64,000 nt of DNA from an uncultured Winogradskyella sp. (GCF_947496485.1 NZ_CANMCZ010000001.1:243596-307595); one strand, 5' to 3'; counted from the first letter of the stretch, positions 1 through 9,595 are shown. A program made the numbers and translations. Notes: generated by a model from the sequence alone, not told the origin.

Positions 1-948
1 GTAGATCTTTTTGACTTTTCTCAAGGAAAAATGGTGCAAGTCTTTTTTGAGCTTGACAACATGGATAAATTACCAGAGCTACTAGATGTTAAGTATGATG
101 TCGTTTACGAAAAAGATGATACACACAGGGGTTTTTTAGTTACAGAATACAGTTGGGCTGCTGGAGTAATTAATGAAGAAAAAAATATTTCTTTGTTCTT
201 TACACCTGATAATGCAAAACAATCATTAGATCTTACTGATACATCGAAATGGAAAGGTTTTGTTGCAATGATAAAACAAGGCATGTGGCATATTTGGATT
301 GGCATTGATCATATTCTCTTTTTGCTAGCATTAATTTTACCCTCCGTAGTTCGCAGAATTAGAAGAACGGGCTCAGAAAATTCAATCGAATCAAAATCCA
401 ATGATTGGGTTCCTGTGAAAAGCTTCAAAGATGCATTTTTGTATGTTATTAAAATAATTACATTTTTTACAATTGCGCATACCATAACACTTAGTTTAGC
501 CTCACTTGAAATTGTGAGTTTACCATCTAGACTTGTAGAATCTATCATTGCTTTGTCAATAGGTTTAGCCGCTTATCATAACATAAGACCAATATTTAAA
601 GGTAAAGATTGGGTTATTGCTTTTGTCTTTGGACTTTTTCATGGATTTGGATTTGCTAGCGTATTAGCAGATTTAGGCTTATCAAATGAAAATCTTGGCA
701 TATCCTTATTTGGTTTTAACGTTGGTGTAGAAATAGGACAGTTGCTCATTATTGCTATGATGTTTCCAATTCTTTTTCTTTTAAGGAAAAGAAAAATTTA
801 CAAGAAAATATTATTTTTTGGATCTATAATACTTATCATAATTTCTTTATATTGGGGAATAGAGCGCATATTTGACATTAACCTTGGTGTAGAAGATTTG
901 CTAAGAAAGATTACGATAGACATCCTTAACGCTTTAGGTTTGTTGTAG
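1..948 (+). CDS. HupE/UreJ-like integral membrane protein, 5' end outside the window
   Basis: The frame is open from base 1, so the gene starts upstream; the first ATG inside the window is at 31 but need not be the start. The visible 315 or so residues have a soluble N-terminal part (about 95 residues) and then about six hydrophobic segments. The first of these holds a GIDHILFL stretch, and a later one reads FGLFHGFGFAS, both typical of the HupE/UreJ_2 family. The family was first linked to metal supply of hydrogenase and urease, but members like this one have no proven role. It ends 24 bases before the NRPS start and may be cotranscribed with it. Family call is good; function is unknown. Confidence 0.75.
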   Translation, partial: VDLFDFSQGKMVQVFFELDNMDKLPELLDVKYDVVYEKDDTHRGFLVTEYSWAAGVINEEKNISLFFTPDNAKQSLDLTDTSKWKGFVAMIKQGMWHIWIGIDHILFLLALILPSVVRRIRRTGSENSIESKSNDWVPVKSFKDAFLYVIKIITFFTIAHTITLSLASLEIVSLPSRLVESIIALSIGLAAYHNIRPIFKGKDWVIAFVFGLFHGFGFASVLADLGLSNENLGISLFGFNVGVEIGQLLIIAMMFPILFLLRKRKIYKKILFFGSIILIIISLYWGIERIFDINLGVEDLLRKITIDILNALGLL

Positions 949-972
949 ATATGAATAAGTAAGTTGTCCCAA

Positions 973-3891
973 ATGAAAAAAGAAATAGACAAATCATCGC
1001 TTCTTAGCCAATGGAAAAAGCAGAAAAATAAGACGACTGCTAACCCAATTATTAAAGCTCCTGAAGGTGAAACTATTCCGCTTTCAAGAGGTCAACAGCG
1101 TCTCTGGTTTCTTCAGCAATTGTACCCAAATAATTCGTTTTACAATCATGCTGAATCTTATACAATTCTTGGTGATTTAAATATCGACTATTTATCAAAA
1201 AGTTTCGCCTTAATTATTGAGCAACATAATATATTAAAGTCTTATTTTCCTATTGAAGAAGGCCAAACAACTATAAAGGTTGATACTAACTTCAAGTTTA
1301 AAATTAATCGAATTGATTACAGTGAAGATTCGTTAGAAACTGCTAAGCAAAAAGCAAGTGCTTTTATTAGCAAAGAAATTGTAACTCCCTTCAACCTCAG
1401 TTCATCTCCTCTTATTCGTGTCTCTCTCTTAAAAATTGCAGAAAAGCATCACATTTTATCAATTAACATTCATCATATCATAATAGATGAGTGGTCTATG
1501 AGGCGACTTAGTAATTTGTTGGCTTACTACTACACTAAACTTTCTAAAGAAGAGGTATTATTAGAGTCCGAAGAGTTACACATACAATATCAAGATTTTG
1601 CGTATTGGGATCAAAATCGAGAACTTCCAACTAAGCAAATTGGCTATTGGAAAGAGAAATTATCAGGAACAATTCCACAACTAGAATTACCAACAGATTA
1701 TAAAAGACCGATACAACCTTCGTTTAAGGGAGAACATTATATTTCTAATTTATCTAAAGAAGATTCAGAAGGTTTATTATCGCTTTCTAAAAAAATGGAA
1801 ACGACTCCATTCGTCGTTACACTCTCTCTTTTCTATACACTATTACACCGGTATACAAAACAAAGCGAGATCTTAATAGGGTTACCTATTACTAATAGAA
1901 ACCATAAGTCTTTACAAGATTTATTAGGCTTTTTTGTAGACACTGTTGTTTTGCGTACTCAATTTACAGAAGACAATACGTTCTTAGAATTATTATCTAA
2001 CGTACGTCAAAATACTTTAGAAGCATTTTCTAATAAAGAAATTCCATTTGATTATCTGGTCAAAGAATTATTACCAAGCAGGTCTTTGAGCATGAACCCG
2101 TTTTTTCAAGTCATGTTTGTTTATAACAATGAAGATGAAACTGTCAATTTTAATCCTGAACTTGAATTTAAAAAAGAAGAAGACATTCGTTTAAAATCGT
2201 CTAAATTCGATTTAACTTTATTCGTAAACGAAAAGGATGGCATGATATCTACCACCTTAGAGTTTGCGACTGATTTATTTAAACAATCAACGATTCAACG
2301 CTTTTCTGATCATTTTAATCTTTTAGTAAAAGCCGTTATTGCAGATTCTAATATCTCTATTTCTGAATTACCAATGCTAACCCCAGAAGAGAAAGCTCTA
2401 TTTAATAAGGATCAGTATACTGTCACTAACGCATTTGAAAATTATACAGGAATACATCATGTCATAGAAGAGATAGCGCAAAATAGTCCTAGTGCTCTTG
2501 CAGTAACATTTGGCGATGAATCATTAACATATAAAGACTTAAATGATCGTGCTACGGTTTTGGCTCACGTATTACTTTCTAAGAAAAAAGCAGAAGATAA
2601 AATTGTTGGTTTATCTATAGAGCGCTCAACAACTATGATTGTTGGTTTATTAGCTATACTAAAAGCAGGATGTGCTTATCTACCTATCGATCCAGAATAT
2701 CCTAAACATCGGATTGATTTTATTTTGAAAGATGCTGAAGTAAATTATGTAATAACACAGAATAAGTTGCTTCCAATTTTCAACAATTTTGATGCTGAAT
2801 TAATTTCTATAGATTCTATTGAAGAAGTAAAAGCAGAAGAATTACCTATTATTTCAAATTCTGATTTAGCCTATGTAATTTACACTTCAGGAAGTACAGG
2901 AAATCCTAAAGGTGTCCCTATTACACACAAAAACATTTTGAATTCTACAGCAGGACGTTTAGACTTCTACAATAATAATCCAACAGCTTTCTTATTAATG
3001 TCATCTATCTCTTTTGATAGTTCTAAAGCTGGTATTTTTTGGACATTATGCATTGGAGGAAATCTTGTAATTTCAGAAAAACGACTCGAACAAGATATTG
3101 AACGTATAGCTACAATAATTGAGGCTCATAACATAAGTCACACCTTAATGCTTCCTTCGCTTTATAATTTAATTATTGAGCATTCAGAAACAACAAAACT
3201 CAGTAGTTTAACTACAGTAATGGTAGCCGGAGAAGCATGTCCTATGTCATTAGGTGAAAAACATTTTTCAGTCCTTCCAAAAGTAGATTTGTACAATGAA
3301 TATGGTCCGACAGAAGCTACAGTTTGGTGTATTGCTCATAAAATTACAACACAAGATATCGAACAAAAAACTATTCCTATTGGTAATAATGTGGCTAATG
3401 CAGAGGTGCATATTTTAAATCAAAAATTAAAACCTGTGCCTTTAGGTGTTATTGGAGAACTTTATGTTGGTGGACCAAGCTTAGCTGGTTATTATATAAA
3501 TAGACCTGATTTAACAGCAGAGGCTTATGTGAAGAATACAGAAGGAGATATTTTATACAAAACTGGTGATTTAGCTAAGTATAATTATAACGGTCATATT
3601 GAGTTTCTTGGACGAGTAGATCAACAAGTAAAAATCAGAGGATTTCGTGTAGAACTCGATGAAATTGAAAATACGCTTAATGACAACGAAATGATTAAAA
3701 AAGCTGCTGTGATTGTTGAAACAGCAGATCTAAATATACCTTCTTTAGATTCAAATTCAGATATAGAAACTTCGGAACTTGCTAAACTATTAGACACTCA
3801 TTTATCTACTCAAGACATTGATAAATTACTCAATTCTATTGAACTATTAAATACGAAGGAAAAAGAATACTTATTAAACCAAATCAAATAA
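973..3891 (+). CDS. NRPS: condensation domain plus adenylation domain core (A domain incomplete)
   Basis: A condensation domain (about residues 30-450) has the opening LSRGQQRLWFLQQL and HHIIIDEWS near residue 167, so HHxxxD is intact but the usual Gly after Asp is Glu. The adenylation core follows with YTSGSTGNPKG near 637, NEYGPTEATVW, YKTGD and A8 GRVDQQVKIRGFR near 880. The protein stops soon after A8. The missing strands and the A10 lysine are in the protein encoded at 4699. Reading the pocket by alignment to GrsA gives D-S-A-M-M-A-E-V-W, which I cannot assign to an amino acid. The last 40 residues are helical and may dock to the later protein. A TTG at 964 in frame is an alternative start; ATG 973 is preferred. 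No module lies upstream, so the C domain probably takes an acyl or free starter. Confidence 0.9.
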   Translation: MKKEIDKSSLLSQWKKQKNKTTANPIIKAPEGETIPLSRGQQRLWFLQQLYPNNSFYNHAESYTILGDLNIDYLSKSFALIIEQHNILKSYFPIEEGQTTIKVDTNFKFKINRIDYSEDSLETAKQKASAFISKEIVTPFNLSSSPLIRVSLLKIAEKHHILSINIHHIIIDEWSMRRLSNLLAYYYTKLSKEEVLLESEELHIQYQDFAYWDQNRELPTKQIGYWKEKLSGTIPQLELPTDYKRPIQPSFKGEHYISNLSKEDSEGLLSLSKKMETTPFVVTLSLFYTLLHRYTKQSEILIGLPITNRNHKSLQDLLGFFVDTVVLRTQFTEDNTFLELLSNVRQNTLEAFSNKEIPFDYLVKELLPSRSLSMNPFFQVMFVYNNEDETVNFNPELEFKKEEDIRLKSSKFDLTLFVNEKDGMISTTLEFATDLFKQSTIQRFSDHFNLLVKAVIADSNISISELPMLTPEEKALFNKDQYTVTNAFENYTGIHHVIEEIAQNSPSALAVTFGDESLTYKDLNDRATVLAHVLLSKKKAEDKIVGLSIERSTTMIVGLLAILKAGCAYLPIDPEYPKHRIDFILKDAEVNYVITQNKLLPIFNNFDAELISIDSIEEVKAEELPIISNSDLAYVIYTSGSTGNPKGVPITHKNILNSTAGRLDFYNNNPTAFLLMSSISFDSSKAGIFWTLCIGGNLVISEKRLEQDIERIATIIEAHNISHTLMLPSLYNLIIEHSETTKLSSLTTVMVAGEACPMSLGEKHFSVLPKVDLYNEYGPTEATVWCIAHKITTQDIEQKTIPIGNNVANAEVHILNQKLKPVPLGVIGELYVGGPSLAGYYINRPDLTAEAYVKNTEGDILYKTGDLAKYNYNGHIEFLGRVDQQVKIRGFRVELDEIENTLNDNEMIKKAAVIVETADLNIPSLDSNSDIETSELAKLLDTHLSTQDIDKLLNSIELLNTKEKEYLLNQIK

Positions 3892-3901
3892 GTTATTTGC
3901 T

Positions 3902-4702
3902 ATGAAAAGAATTAAAAGAACAAACGCATTTCAAGTCACTTTAGAAATTAAAGACGATAATTATATAAATCCCCCAAAAGTAGCACAACGAAATGCTGTT
4001 GTTAATAGAGCACTTAAAGAATTTTCGGCTGAATTAAATTCGCTTAATGAGCAAACAAAAAACTTTGTTCCTGGGGCAACTGCCGCAGATGATAATATTG
4101 GTCTTTCAGAAAGAGGTCAGGCACAATTAAGTGCACAAGAAATTATGGAAGATTGGCAAATCCCTTTAATGGAAGCTATGGCAAAAGCAATAGCAGAAGA
4201 TGGAGGTGATATCTTAGAAGTAGGTTTTGGTAGAGGTGTTTCTGCTGATATGATTCAAAAATATCCCATAAATTCTCATACTATAATAGAGTGTAATGAT
4301 TTGGTAGTAAAACAACATTTTGAGCCTTGGAAAGCAAAATATCCAACTAAAAACATTTCTTTAGTGCATAGTCTTTGGCAAGATAGTATAGATAACTTAG
4401 GCCTTTTTGATGGTATCTTTTTTCATACCTATCCTTTAAATGAGGATGAGTACATGCAATACGTAAATGCTAGCATTACGTTTGCAGAGCACTTCTTTCA
4501 TCATGCTGCAAATCATTTAAAACCTGGTGGAAGTTTTACATACTTTTCGAATGAAATAGGATCTTTAAGTAGAGAACATCAGCATATGTTATTAAAACAT
4601 TTTTCCTCTTTTACGATCCATGTCATTTCTTTAAATATGCCTGATGATGTTAAAGATACATGGTGGGCAGACTCAATGGTAGTAATTAAAGCTATAAAAT
4701 GA
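3902..4702 (+). CDS. GAMT-like SAM-dependent methyltransferase placed inside a split NRPS
   Basis: 266 residues. The SAM-binding motif I is ILEVGFGRG (about residue 104), followed by HTIIECND, FDGIFFHTYPL and LKPGGSFTYF. These blocks line up in order with guanidinoacetate N-methyltransferase. Two positions known to hold the guanidino group in the mammalian enzyme (Glu45 and Asp134, counted without Met) are changed here to Gln86 and His175, so the substrate is unlikely to be guanidinoacetate. The gene lies 10 bases after the C-A gene and overlaps the next gene by ATGA, exactly where interrupted A domains carry a methyltransferase insert. I infer that it methylates the amino acid bound to the carrier protein. 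An extra 70-residue N-terminal part could serve in docking. Confidence 0.85.
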   Translation: MKRIKRTNAFQVTLEIKDDNYINPPKVAQRNAVVNRALKEFSAELNSLNEQTKNFVPGATAADDNIGLSERGQAQLSAQEIMEDWQIPLMEAMAKAIAEDGGDILEVGFGRGVSADMIQKYPINSHTIIECNDLVVKQHFEPWKAKYPTKNISLVHSLWQDSIDNLGLFDGIFFHTYPLNEDEYMQYVNASITFAEHFFHHAANHLKPGGSFTYFSNEIGSLSREHQHMLLKHFSSFTIHVISLNMPDDVKDTWWADSMVVIKAIK

Positions 4703-6048
4703 GACAAGATATTTTAGAAAATAGATTAAATCAATTATCCAAAGAGGATCATCAATTAATACTTTTAAAACTAAAAGATTTAGTCTCTAACACTTCAGAT
4801 GCATATACTACTGAAAAACCAAAACGATTGGTTGCTTACATAGAAGCTAACGATACTTTTGAATCAAAAGAGGTAGAGTCGTTTTTAAAGAAGAGATTGC
4901 CAGATTATATGGTACCATCTGTAATGCACACTATTCCAAATATCCCTTTACTTCCAAATGGTAAAATAGATCGAAAGAGCTTAAAACCCGTAAAAAAGGA
5001 AGATGTACTTAATGAGTCATCGCAAATAAATACCAAGGAATCTCTTTCTGAAATAGAAACACAATTAATAAAAATATGGGAAGATGTATTAAATTTTTCT
5101 CCAGTACTTTCCGAAGATAACTTTTTTGAAATTGGAGGGGATTCTATCTTAAGTATTCAAATTATTGCAAAAGCGCGTAAATTAGGATTACAATTAACTG
5201 CCAATCAATTATTTGAGTATCAAACTATAGCTGAACTTAGCAAACAGTTATCCGAAAATAAAACTAAGGATGAAAAGGAAGCCTATGATTTCTTGGTTCC
5301 TTTGCGAGAAGAGGGAAGCAAAAAACCATTGTTCTGTATCCATTCTGGTGGTGGTCACGTTGTCTTTTACAATCTTTTGGCAAAATATATGAAGCCAAAT
5401 CGACCTATTTATGCTTTAGAACCTTCTGGTCTTTACGGAGAAAATAAAATGCATGAAAACGTAGTTGATATGACAGTAGATTACATGAAAGCTATTCAAT
5501 CAGTGCAATCCGAAGGCCCATATAATATACTCGTCTATTGCTTTAGTGTTACAGTTGGTAATGAAATGGCAATAGAATTTTCTAAGCTTGGACATAAAGC
5601 CAATATTATAGTTATGGATACAATGGCATCACCTTGGACTCTAAATACACCAATGCGCTTAAAAGCTCGTATGAAATCATTTGTAATTCGTTTTGCTAAA
5701 AATCCGTTCGCCAGTATAAAGCATTATTTTGAAGATCGATTATGGCGTATCAAACCATTTCTAGTAAAGTATTTTGGAAATGAGGACACCAGAGATTTAG
5801 AACTTATGCAAGAAAATTTAAGAAAAATATGTTTGGCCTACGAATTTAAACCTCATAATGGCGATATATCATTGATCTTAACCGAAAAACCACATCAATC
5901 TCTACAACAAGTCATTATAGACTCTTGGAGAGAAATTACAAATGGTGATTTCAAACTTTTTTACACTGATGGAAATCACCGAACTCTTTTTATAGAACCA
6001 GATATTAAATTTGTATCTCAAAAAATTGAAGAAGCTATTGTAGAATAA
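4699..6048 (+). CDS. NRPS: adenylation C-terminal subdomain, carrier protein and Cys-type thioesterase
   Basis: Residues 1-30 are helical. Residues 42-97 match the end of an adenylation domain, with KRLVAYIE (A9 region) and the A10 motif NGKIDRKSL supplying the catalytic Lys89. A carrier protein follows with FFEIGGDSI, Ser149 being the phosphopantetheine site. The rest (about 197-449) is an alpha/beta thioesterase. At the nucleophile elbow it reads LVYCFSVT where GxSxG is expected, putting Cys281 at the nucleophile position; Asp307 and His427 (GNHRTLF) fit the other triad positions. The protein needs the 973-3891 product to make a whole A domain. It overlaps the methyltransferase gene by four bases, which implies coupled translation. 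Confidence 0.88.
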   Translation: MRQDILENRLNQLSKEDHQLILLKLKDLVSNTSDAYTTEKPKRLVAYIEANDTFESKEVESFLKKRLPDYMVPSVMHTIPNIPLLPNGKIDRKSLKPVKKEDVLNESSQINTKESLSEIETQLIKIWEDVLNFSPVLSEDNFFEIGGDSILSIQIIAKARKLGLQLTANQLFEYQTIAELSKQLSENKTKDEKEAYDFLVPLREEGSKKPLFCIHSGGGHVVFYNLLAKYMKPNRPIYALEPSGLYGENKMHENVVDMTVDYMKAIQSVQSEGPYNILVYCFSVTVGNEMAIEFSKLGHKANIIVMDTMASPWTLNTPMRLKARMKSFVIRFAKNPFASIKHYFEDRLWRIKPFLVKYFGNEDTRDLELMQENLRKICLAYEFKPHNGDISLILTEKPHQSLQQVIIDSWREITNGDFKLFYTDGNHRTLFIEPDIKFVSQKIEEAIVE

Positions 6049-6080
6049 GAAGAGTTCTAATAGATATTTTAAAACAAAAA

Positions 6081-6812
6081 ATGACTAATATAGCAACATC
6101 TTTTGCTAATCTAACACCTAATACGCTTCATATTTGGTCACTTAACTTTGTTGTTAATGATAATGCATTTAACAAATATCATAACCTTTTATCTGATGAT
6201 GAAAAAGAGCGTGCTAGTAGATTCAAATTCTTCAAGGATAAAAGATGTTATGTGGTTACCAAAGGTATTTTACGTTTACTTTCCGGACAGTATTTAAACA
6301 AAGACGCTAAAGCAATTAAGTTTGAATATGAAAAATACGGTAAACCAAAATTCAAACACAAGACAAATCTAAACTTCAATGTGTCTCATTCTGGTGATTT
6401 AGCCATAATCGGATTTATCTACGACCATACTATTGGTGTGGATATAGAAAAGATTAAAAATGATTTTGATACGTTTGATATTGCTTCAAAATTCTTTTCT
6501 AAACAGGAAATTAATGCGCTTCGCGAAATTCCCACTCAACAACAACACCTAGCATTTTATCGTTGTTGGACACGCAAAGAAGCTTTTATTAAAGCCAAAG
6601 GAAGTGGTTTATCATTTCCATTAAATGAGTTCTCCGTTTCTTTAGATTCCGATTTAGATGCAGAAGTTTTATGGACAAAATGGAACACAGGTGAAAAACA
6701 CCAATGGAAATTGAGTTCTTTTATTCCTTCAAAAGATTATATAGCTGCTCATATTGTAGATTCTAAAATTGAAAATATTCAGTATTTTAATTGGGCTGAT
6801 TCAATTGATTAA
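6081..6812 (+). CDS. 4'-phosphopantetheinyl transferase, Sfp type
   Basis: 243 residues, the usual Sfp/Gsp length. The two magnesium- and CoA-binding motifs are present: IGVDIEKI and CWTRKEAFIKAKGSGL. The family transfers phosphopantetheine from CoA to the serine of carrier proteins, here most plausibly Ser149 of the NRPS product just upstream. The gene starts 32 bases after the NRPS stop on the same strand and is followed by a terminator, so it closes the biosynthetic operon. It shows that the cluster carries its own activation enzyme. Confidence 0.93.
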   Translation: MTNIATSFANLTPNTLHIWSLNFVVNDNAFNKYHNLLSDDEKERASRFKFFKDKRCYVVTKGILRLLSGQYLNKDAKAIKFEYEKYGKPKFKHKTNLNFNVSHSGDLAIIGFIYDHTIGVDIEKIKNDFDTFDIASKFFSKQEINALREIPTQQQHLAFYRCWTRKEAFIKAKGSGLSFPLNEFSVSLDSDLDAEVLWTKWNTGEKHQWKLSSFIPSKDYIAAHIVDSKIENIQYFNWADSID

Positions 6813-7160
6813 ACACAAATCAAAATAAAAAATAACGATTTAATTTAAAACAAAAAAAACGCTCAAGCAAGCTTGGCGTTTTTTCTTCTGTAACTATTTA
6901 TTCGTGACCTCGAAGGGACAGAGTTCAAACTTTTTGAAGGAAGATATTGACTTAATTATCTCAAAATCAATATAAATCAAAACTCACCCTTATTACTTCG
7001 AACCCAAGAGTTTATTAGAATTGTTAATTTTGATTTTATTTTTGTAATCACATTGTCGTACAGTAATTTCTAAAAAAATCAAATATATGGTTGTTGAAAT
7101 TGATAATGCTCAAGGGATAAAGTGGTTCTCGTTATAAATTGATATTCGTTAAAGCCTGTA
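6813..7160. other. Intergenic stretch after the NRPS operon
   Basis: It holds the terminator at 6853-6884. A short open stretch from 6901 reads VTSKGQSSNFLKEDIDLII and resembles, at both DNA and peptide level, a stretch at 47581. I see no complete gene. The segment 6904-6913 (gtgacctcga) also matches the first bases after the tRNA-Arg end at 60439, but the match soon breaks off. Confidence 0.5.
6853..6884 (+). terminator. Intrinsic terminator of the NRPS operon
   Basis: An A-run and ACGC, then an inner AAGC-AA-GCTT pair, then GCG followed by six T residues form a hairpin with a U-tail 40 bases after the PPTase stop. Confidence 0.8.
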
Positions 7161-8207
7161 TTATTTTGCTCTATTTTCCTCAACAATTCTAACCACTCTA
7201 TTTATCATTATTTCTGACAAATTCCACAGTAATAAATCCTCATCAGTTGTATTATTAAAAAGAATTACTACAGTGTCTATATTGTTATGATATTCTGTAA
7301 AGCTCTGATATCCTGGAACCCATCCAGAATGTTCATATTCATAAATTTCAGAATAGATTTTCCGTTCTCGTTCTTTGAATATAGAACCATCGTTTAATGC
7401 TCTCAAAAATATACCAACATCTTCCGCAGTAGCCAGCATACCGAATTCTTTCTCTTTTAAATCAGGTTCATAGCCAACGTAGTAACCACTCATCACATCC
7501 TCTATATCTACCTCGCTTAACGAGAAGAATGTATTATTCAGTTCGAGTGGTACTAAAATTTGCTCTTTGATATATTGATGATGATTATACCCCACCGTAT
7601 TGTCAATAAGTAAACCAAGGAGTAAATAATTTGTATTTGAATAGCTATAGTCTTCTCCTGGTTCAAACAGCGCGGGTGTATCCAATACTAATGCTAACGA
7701 TTCCTCAGCACTATCAGGTGGGTTTTCCCAGTAACCTCCACTGTCTGTAAAATTTGGAATCCCGCTTCGATGTTGTACCATCATTTTTAGAGTTATTCTA
7801 TCTGCATTTTCAATCCTACCTAGCAATTCAGGGAAATAATCAGCAAGGGTTTTATCTAGTGACAATCTGTTATCATTAACCAACTTAGAAATGGAAACCG
7901 CTACATATAACTTGCTAATACTAGCTATTTTAAATAGTGCATTGGGTTTAGCAGGTATTTTATGTTCTCGATTGTGCCAACCACCTGTATAAAATTCTGG
8001 TTGTTTCCCTGCCTCATCTACATAAACAATCATACCATCCAAACCGTGACTTATTGCTTGGTCAACTTGTTCTTGAACAGTATCTGGCAATGGTAATATC
8101 CAAGCTTTCACTAAAATCCAAGGCACAAACCACAAGGAAATTGCAGTACCTGTGAACAAGGCTATCCTGATTATAATTTTTTTATTTCGTTTTTTAGAAT
8201 TAAGCAT
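7161..8207 (-). CDS. Serine hydrolase of the class C beta-lactamase/PBP4-like family
   Basis: 348 residues with a single N-terminal membrane anchor (about residues 12-34) and the rest outside the membrane. The family triad is visible: SISK (SxxK nucleophile), YSNTNY (YxN) and HSGWVPGY (HxG). Members are esterases, peptidases or PBP-like proteins, and the substrate cannot be told from sequence. It stands alone between the NRPS operon and a cyclase gene. It is one of three such hydrolases in the window; those at 21061 and 23724 have cleavable signals instead of an anchor. Confidence 0.85.
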   Translation of the reverse strand: MLNSKKRNKKIIIRIALFTGTAISLWFVPWILVKAWILPLPDTVQEQVDQAISHGLDGMIVYVDEAGKQPEFYTGGWHNREHKIPAKPNALFKIASISKLYVAVSISKLVNDNRLSLDKTLADYFPELLGRIENADRITLKMMVQHRSGIPNFTDSGGYWENPPDSAEESLALVLDTPALFEPGEDYSYSNTNYLLLGLLIDNTVGYNHHQYIKEQILVPLELNNTFFSLSEVDIEDVMSGYYVGYEPDLKEKEFGMLATAEDVGIFLRALNDGSIFKERERKIYSEIYEYEHSGWVPGYQSFTEYHNNIDTVVILFNNTTDEDLLLWNLSEIMINRVVRIVEENRAK

Positions 8208-8362
8208 AGATAGTAAAGTTATAATTATTGCTCATTTTTAGGAAGTATTATTCGTAACACAGTTCAGAAAAGTTCAGGGTTTCAAAGTTTATGTTTGGAA
8301 ATATGATCCTATTATATGCAACATAAAAATACTATTTGTTTTCTTGATTAATTTTATGCGTT

Positions 8363-9595
8363 TTAAGTTTGATTCAGAAAGTACATGTCCAATTTCCCTT
8401 TTCCCTTTGCATGGATCTTTCCACGAGAAATACACGAAAATTCATTTTTAATCAGTTTATAGGTGGATGAAGATATATTGATTTTACCTACTTCACCTGC
8501 AGATTCCATCCTGCTGGCGGTATTTATCGTGTCTCCAAAAAGGTCGTATGCGAACTTCTTCTTGCCCACAACCCCTGCTACTACAGATCCAGAATGTATA
8601 CCAACCCTCATTCTCCATTTTATGACATGGCTTTGATTTCTCTCCTCAAGATAGGATAGCATCTTTTGTGCGGCTTTGATGCAGTTAGTAGCATGATTTA
8701 TCGTTTCTTTTTCAAGGCCACACGCTGCCATATACGCATCACCAATCGTTTCAATTTTTTCTACTTTCGTTTCTTCCATAATTTCATCGAATCGACCAAA
8801 AATATCATTGAGTTCATTGACTAAAGTGATTGCTGACATGGACGCCACAAGATTTGTAAATCCTTCAAAATCAGTAAACAGGACAGTGATATTTTTGTGT
8901 CTTTTTGGAATTGTTTTACCGCTTTCTTTTAAGTCTCTTATTATGTTTGCGGGTAATATATTGTGCAGAAGATCATCTGATTTTTTCTGTTCAACCATTA
9001 AAGATTCCTCAGATTGATCTATTAAAATAGACATACTTGCTATTAGTATGAAGCAAATCAATGCAGTAATACTGATATTAACTATTTGTGATATATAGGG
9101 ATCTAATCCTCCAAAATGGGATTTTATATTTGATTGAAATATTACTGTAGCAATCAACGTTAGGCAAGCTAGAATACTAAAGACATGGGCTATATTCCTA
9201 GCCTTACGAGGAAAAGTCATATATGGCAGAATAATAATTAGGAAACAAACAACTCCAACTCCTGAGGAAAACCCTAGCAAGTAAAGAAATAAGAGAACAG
9301 ACATATAAGATGCTAGAATAAGCCAAACGGAAGCCAGGACTCGTAACCCTTTCCAATTGAAAATTAACGCCATTAGAAACATTAATCCCAAAAAAGTATT
9401 ACTTCCGTAAATTATTAATGCGTCTGTCAAGAATAATGCAATTAGCATCCAAGTTACATTATAAACTACACCTAAAAGAGATGCAATATTCGTAACACGT
9501 AAATATCTGAGTTCAGTTATAGAAAAATTGTACTCAGCGCCAATATCGACTATTCTTTGAAAGAATCTAGACTTGTTTTTATCATAAATTGACAT
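8363..9595 (-). CDS. Membrane-bound class III adenylate cyclase
   Basis: 410 residues: about six hydrophobic segments (residues 35-190), a short linker helix, then a class III cyclase domain. Metal-binding Asp residues lie in LFTDFEGF and GDAYMA. The purine-selecting positions appear to be Lys (EKIETIGDAY) and Asp (AYDLFGDT), which favours ATP over GTP, and the transition-state Asn/Arg lie in NTASRME. It should make cAMP at the inner face of the inner membrane. A Crp/Fnr-type regulator is encoded at 60599, but no link between the two is shown. The gene is monocistronic. Confidence 0.87.
   Translation of the reverse strand: MSIYDKNKSRFFQRIVDIGAEYNFSITELRYLRVTNIASLLGVVYNVTWMLIALFLTDALIIYGSNTFLGLMFLMALIFNWKGLRVLASVWLILASYMSVLLFLYLLGFSSGVGVVCFLIIILPYMTFPRKARNIAHVFSILACLTLIATVIFQSNIKSHFGGLDPYISQIVNISITALICFILIASMSILIDQSEESLMVEQKKSDDLLHNILPANIIRDLKESGKTIPKRHKNITVLFTDFEGFTNLVASMSAITLVNELNDIFGRFDEIMEETKVEKIETIGDAYMAACGLEKETINHATNCIKAAQKMLSYLEERNQSHVIKWRMRVGIHSGSVVAGVVGKKKFAYDLFGDTINTASRMESAGEVGKINISSSTYKLIKNEFSCISRGKIHAKGKGKLDMYFLNQT

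Noticed and set aside
973..6048. The three NRPS genes as one gene broken by frameshifts
   Set aside because: Each has its own start, the methyltransferase is complete, and the joins (10-base gap and ATGA overlap) look like normal operon spacing.
6904..6930. Left attachment site matching the tRNA-Arg end
   Set aside because: Only gtgacctcga and a short ttcaaac/ttcgaac-like stretch agree with the tRNA; the rest differs, and the distance of over 50 kb is implausible.
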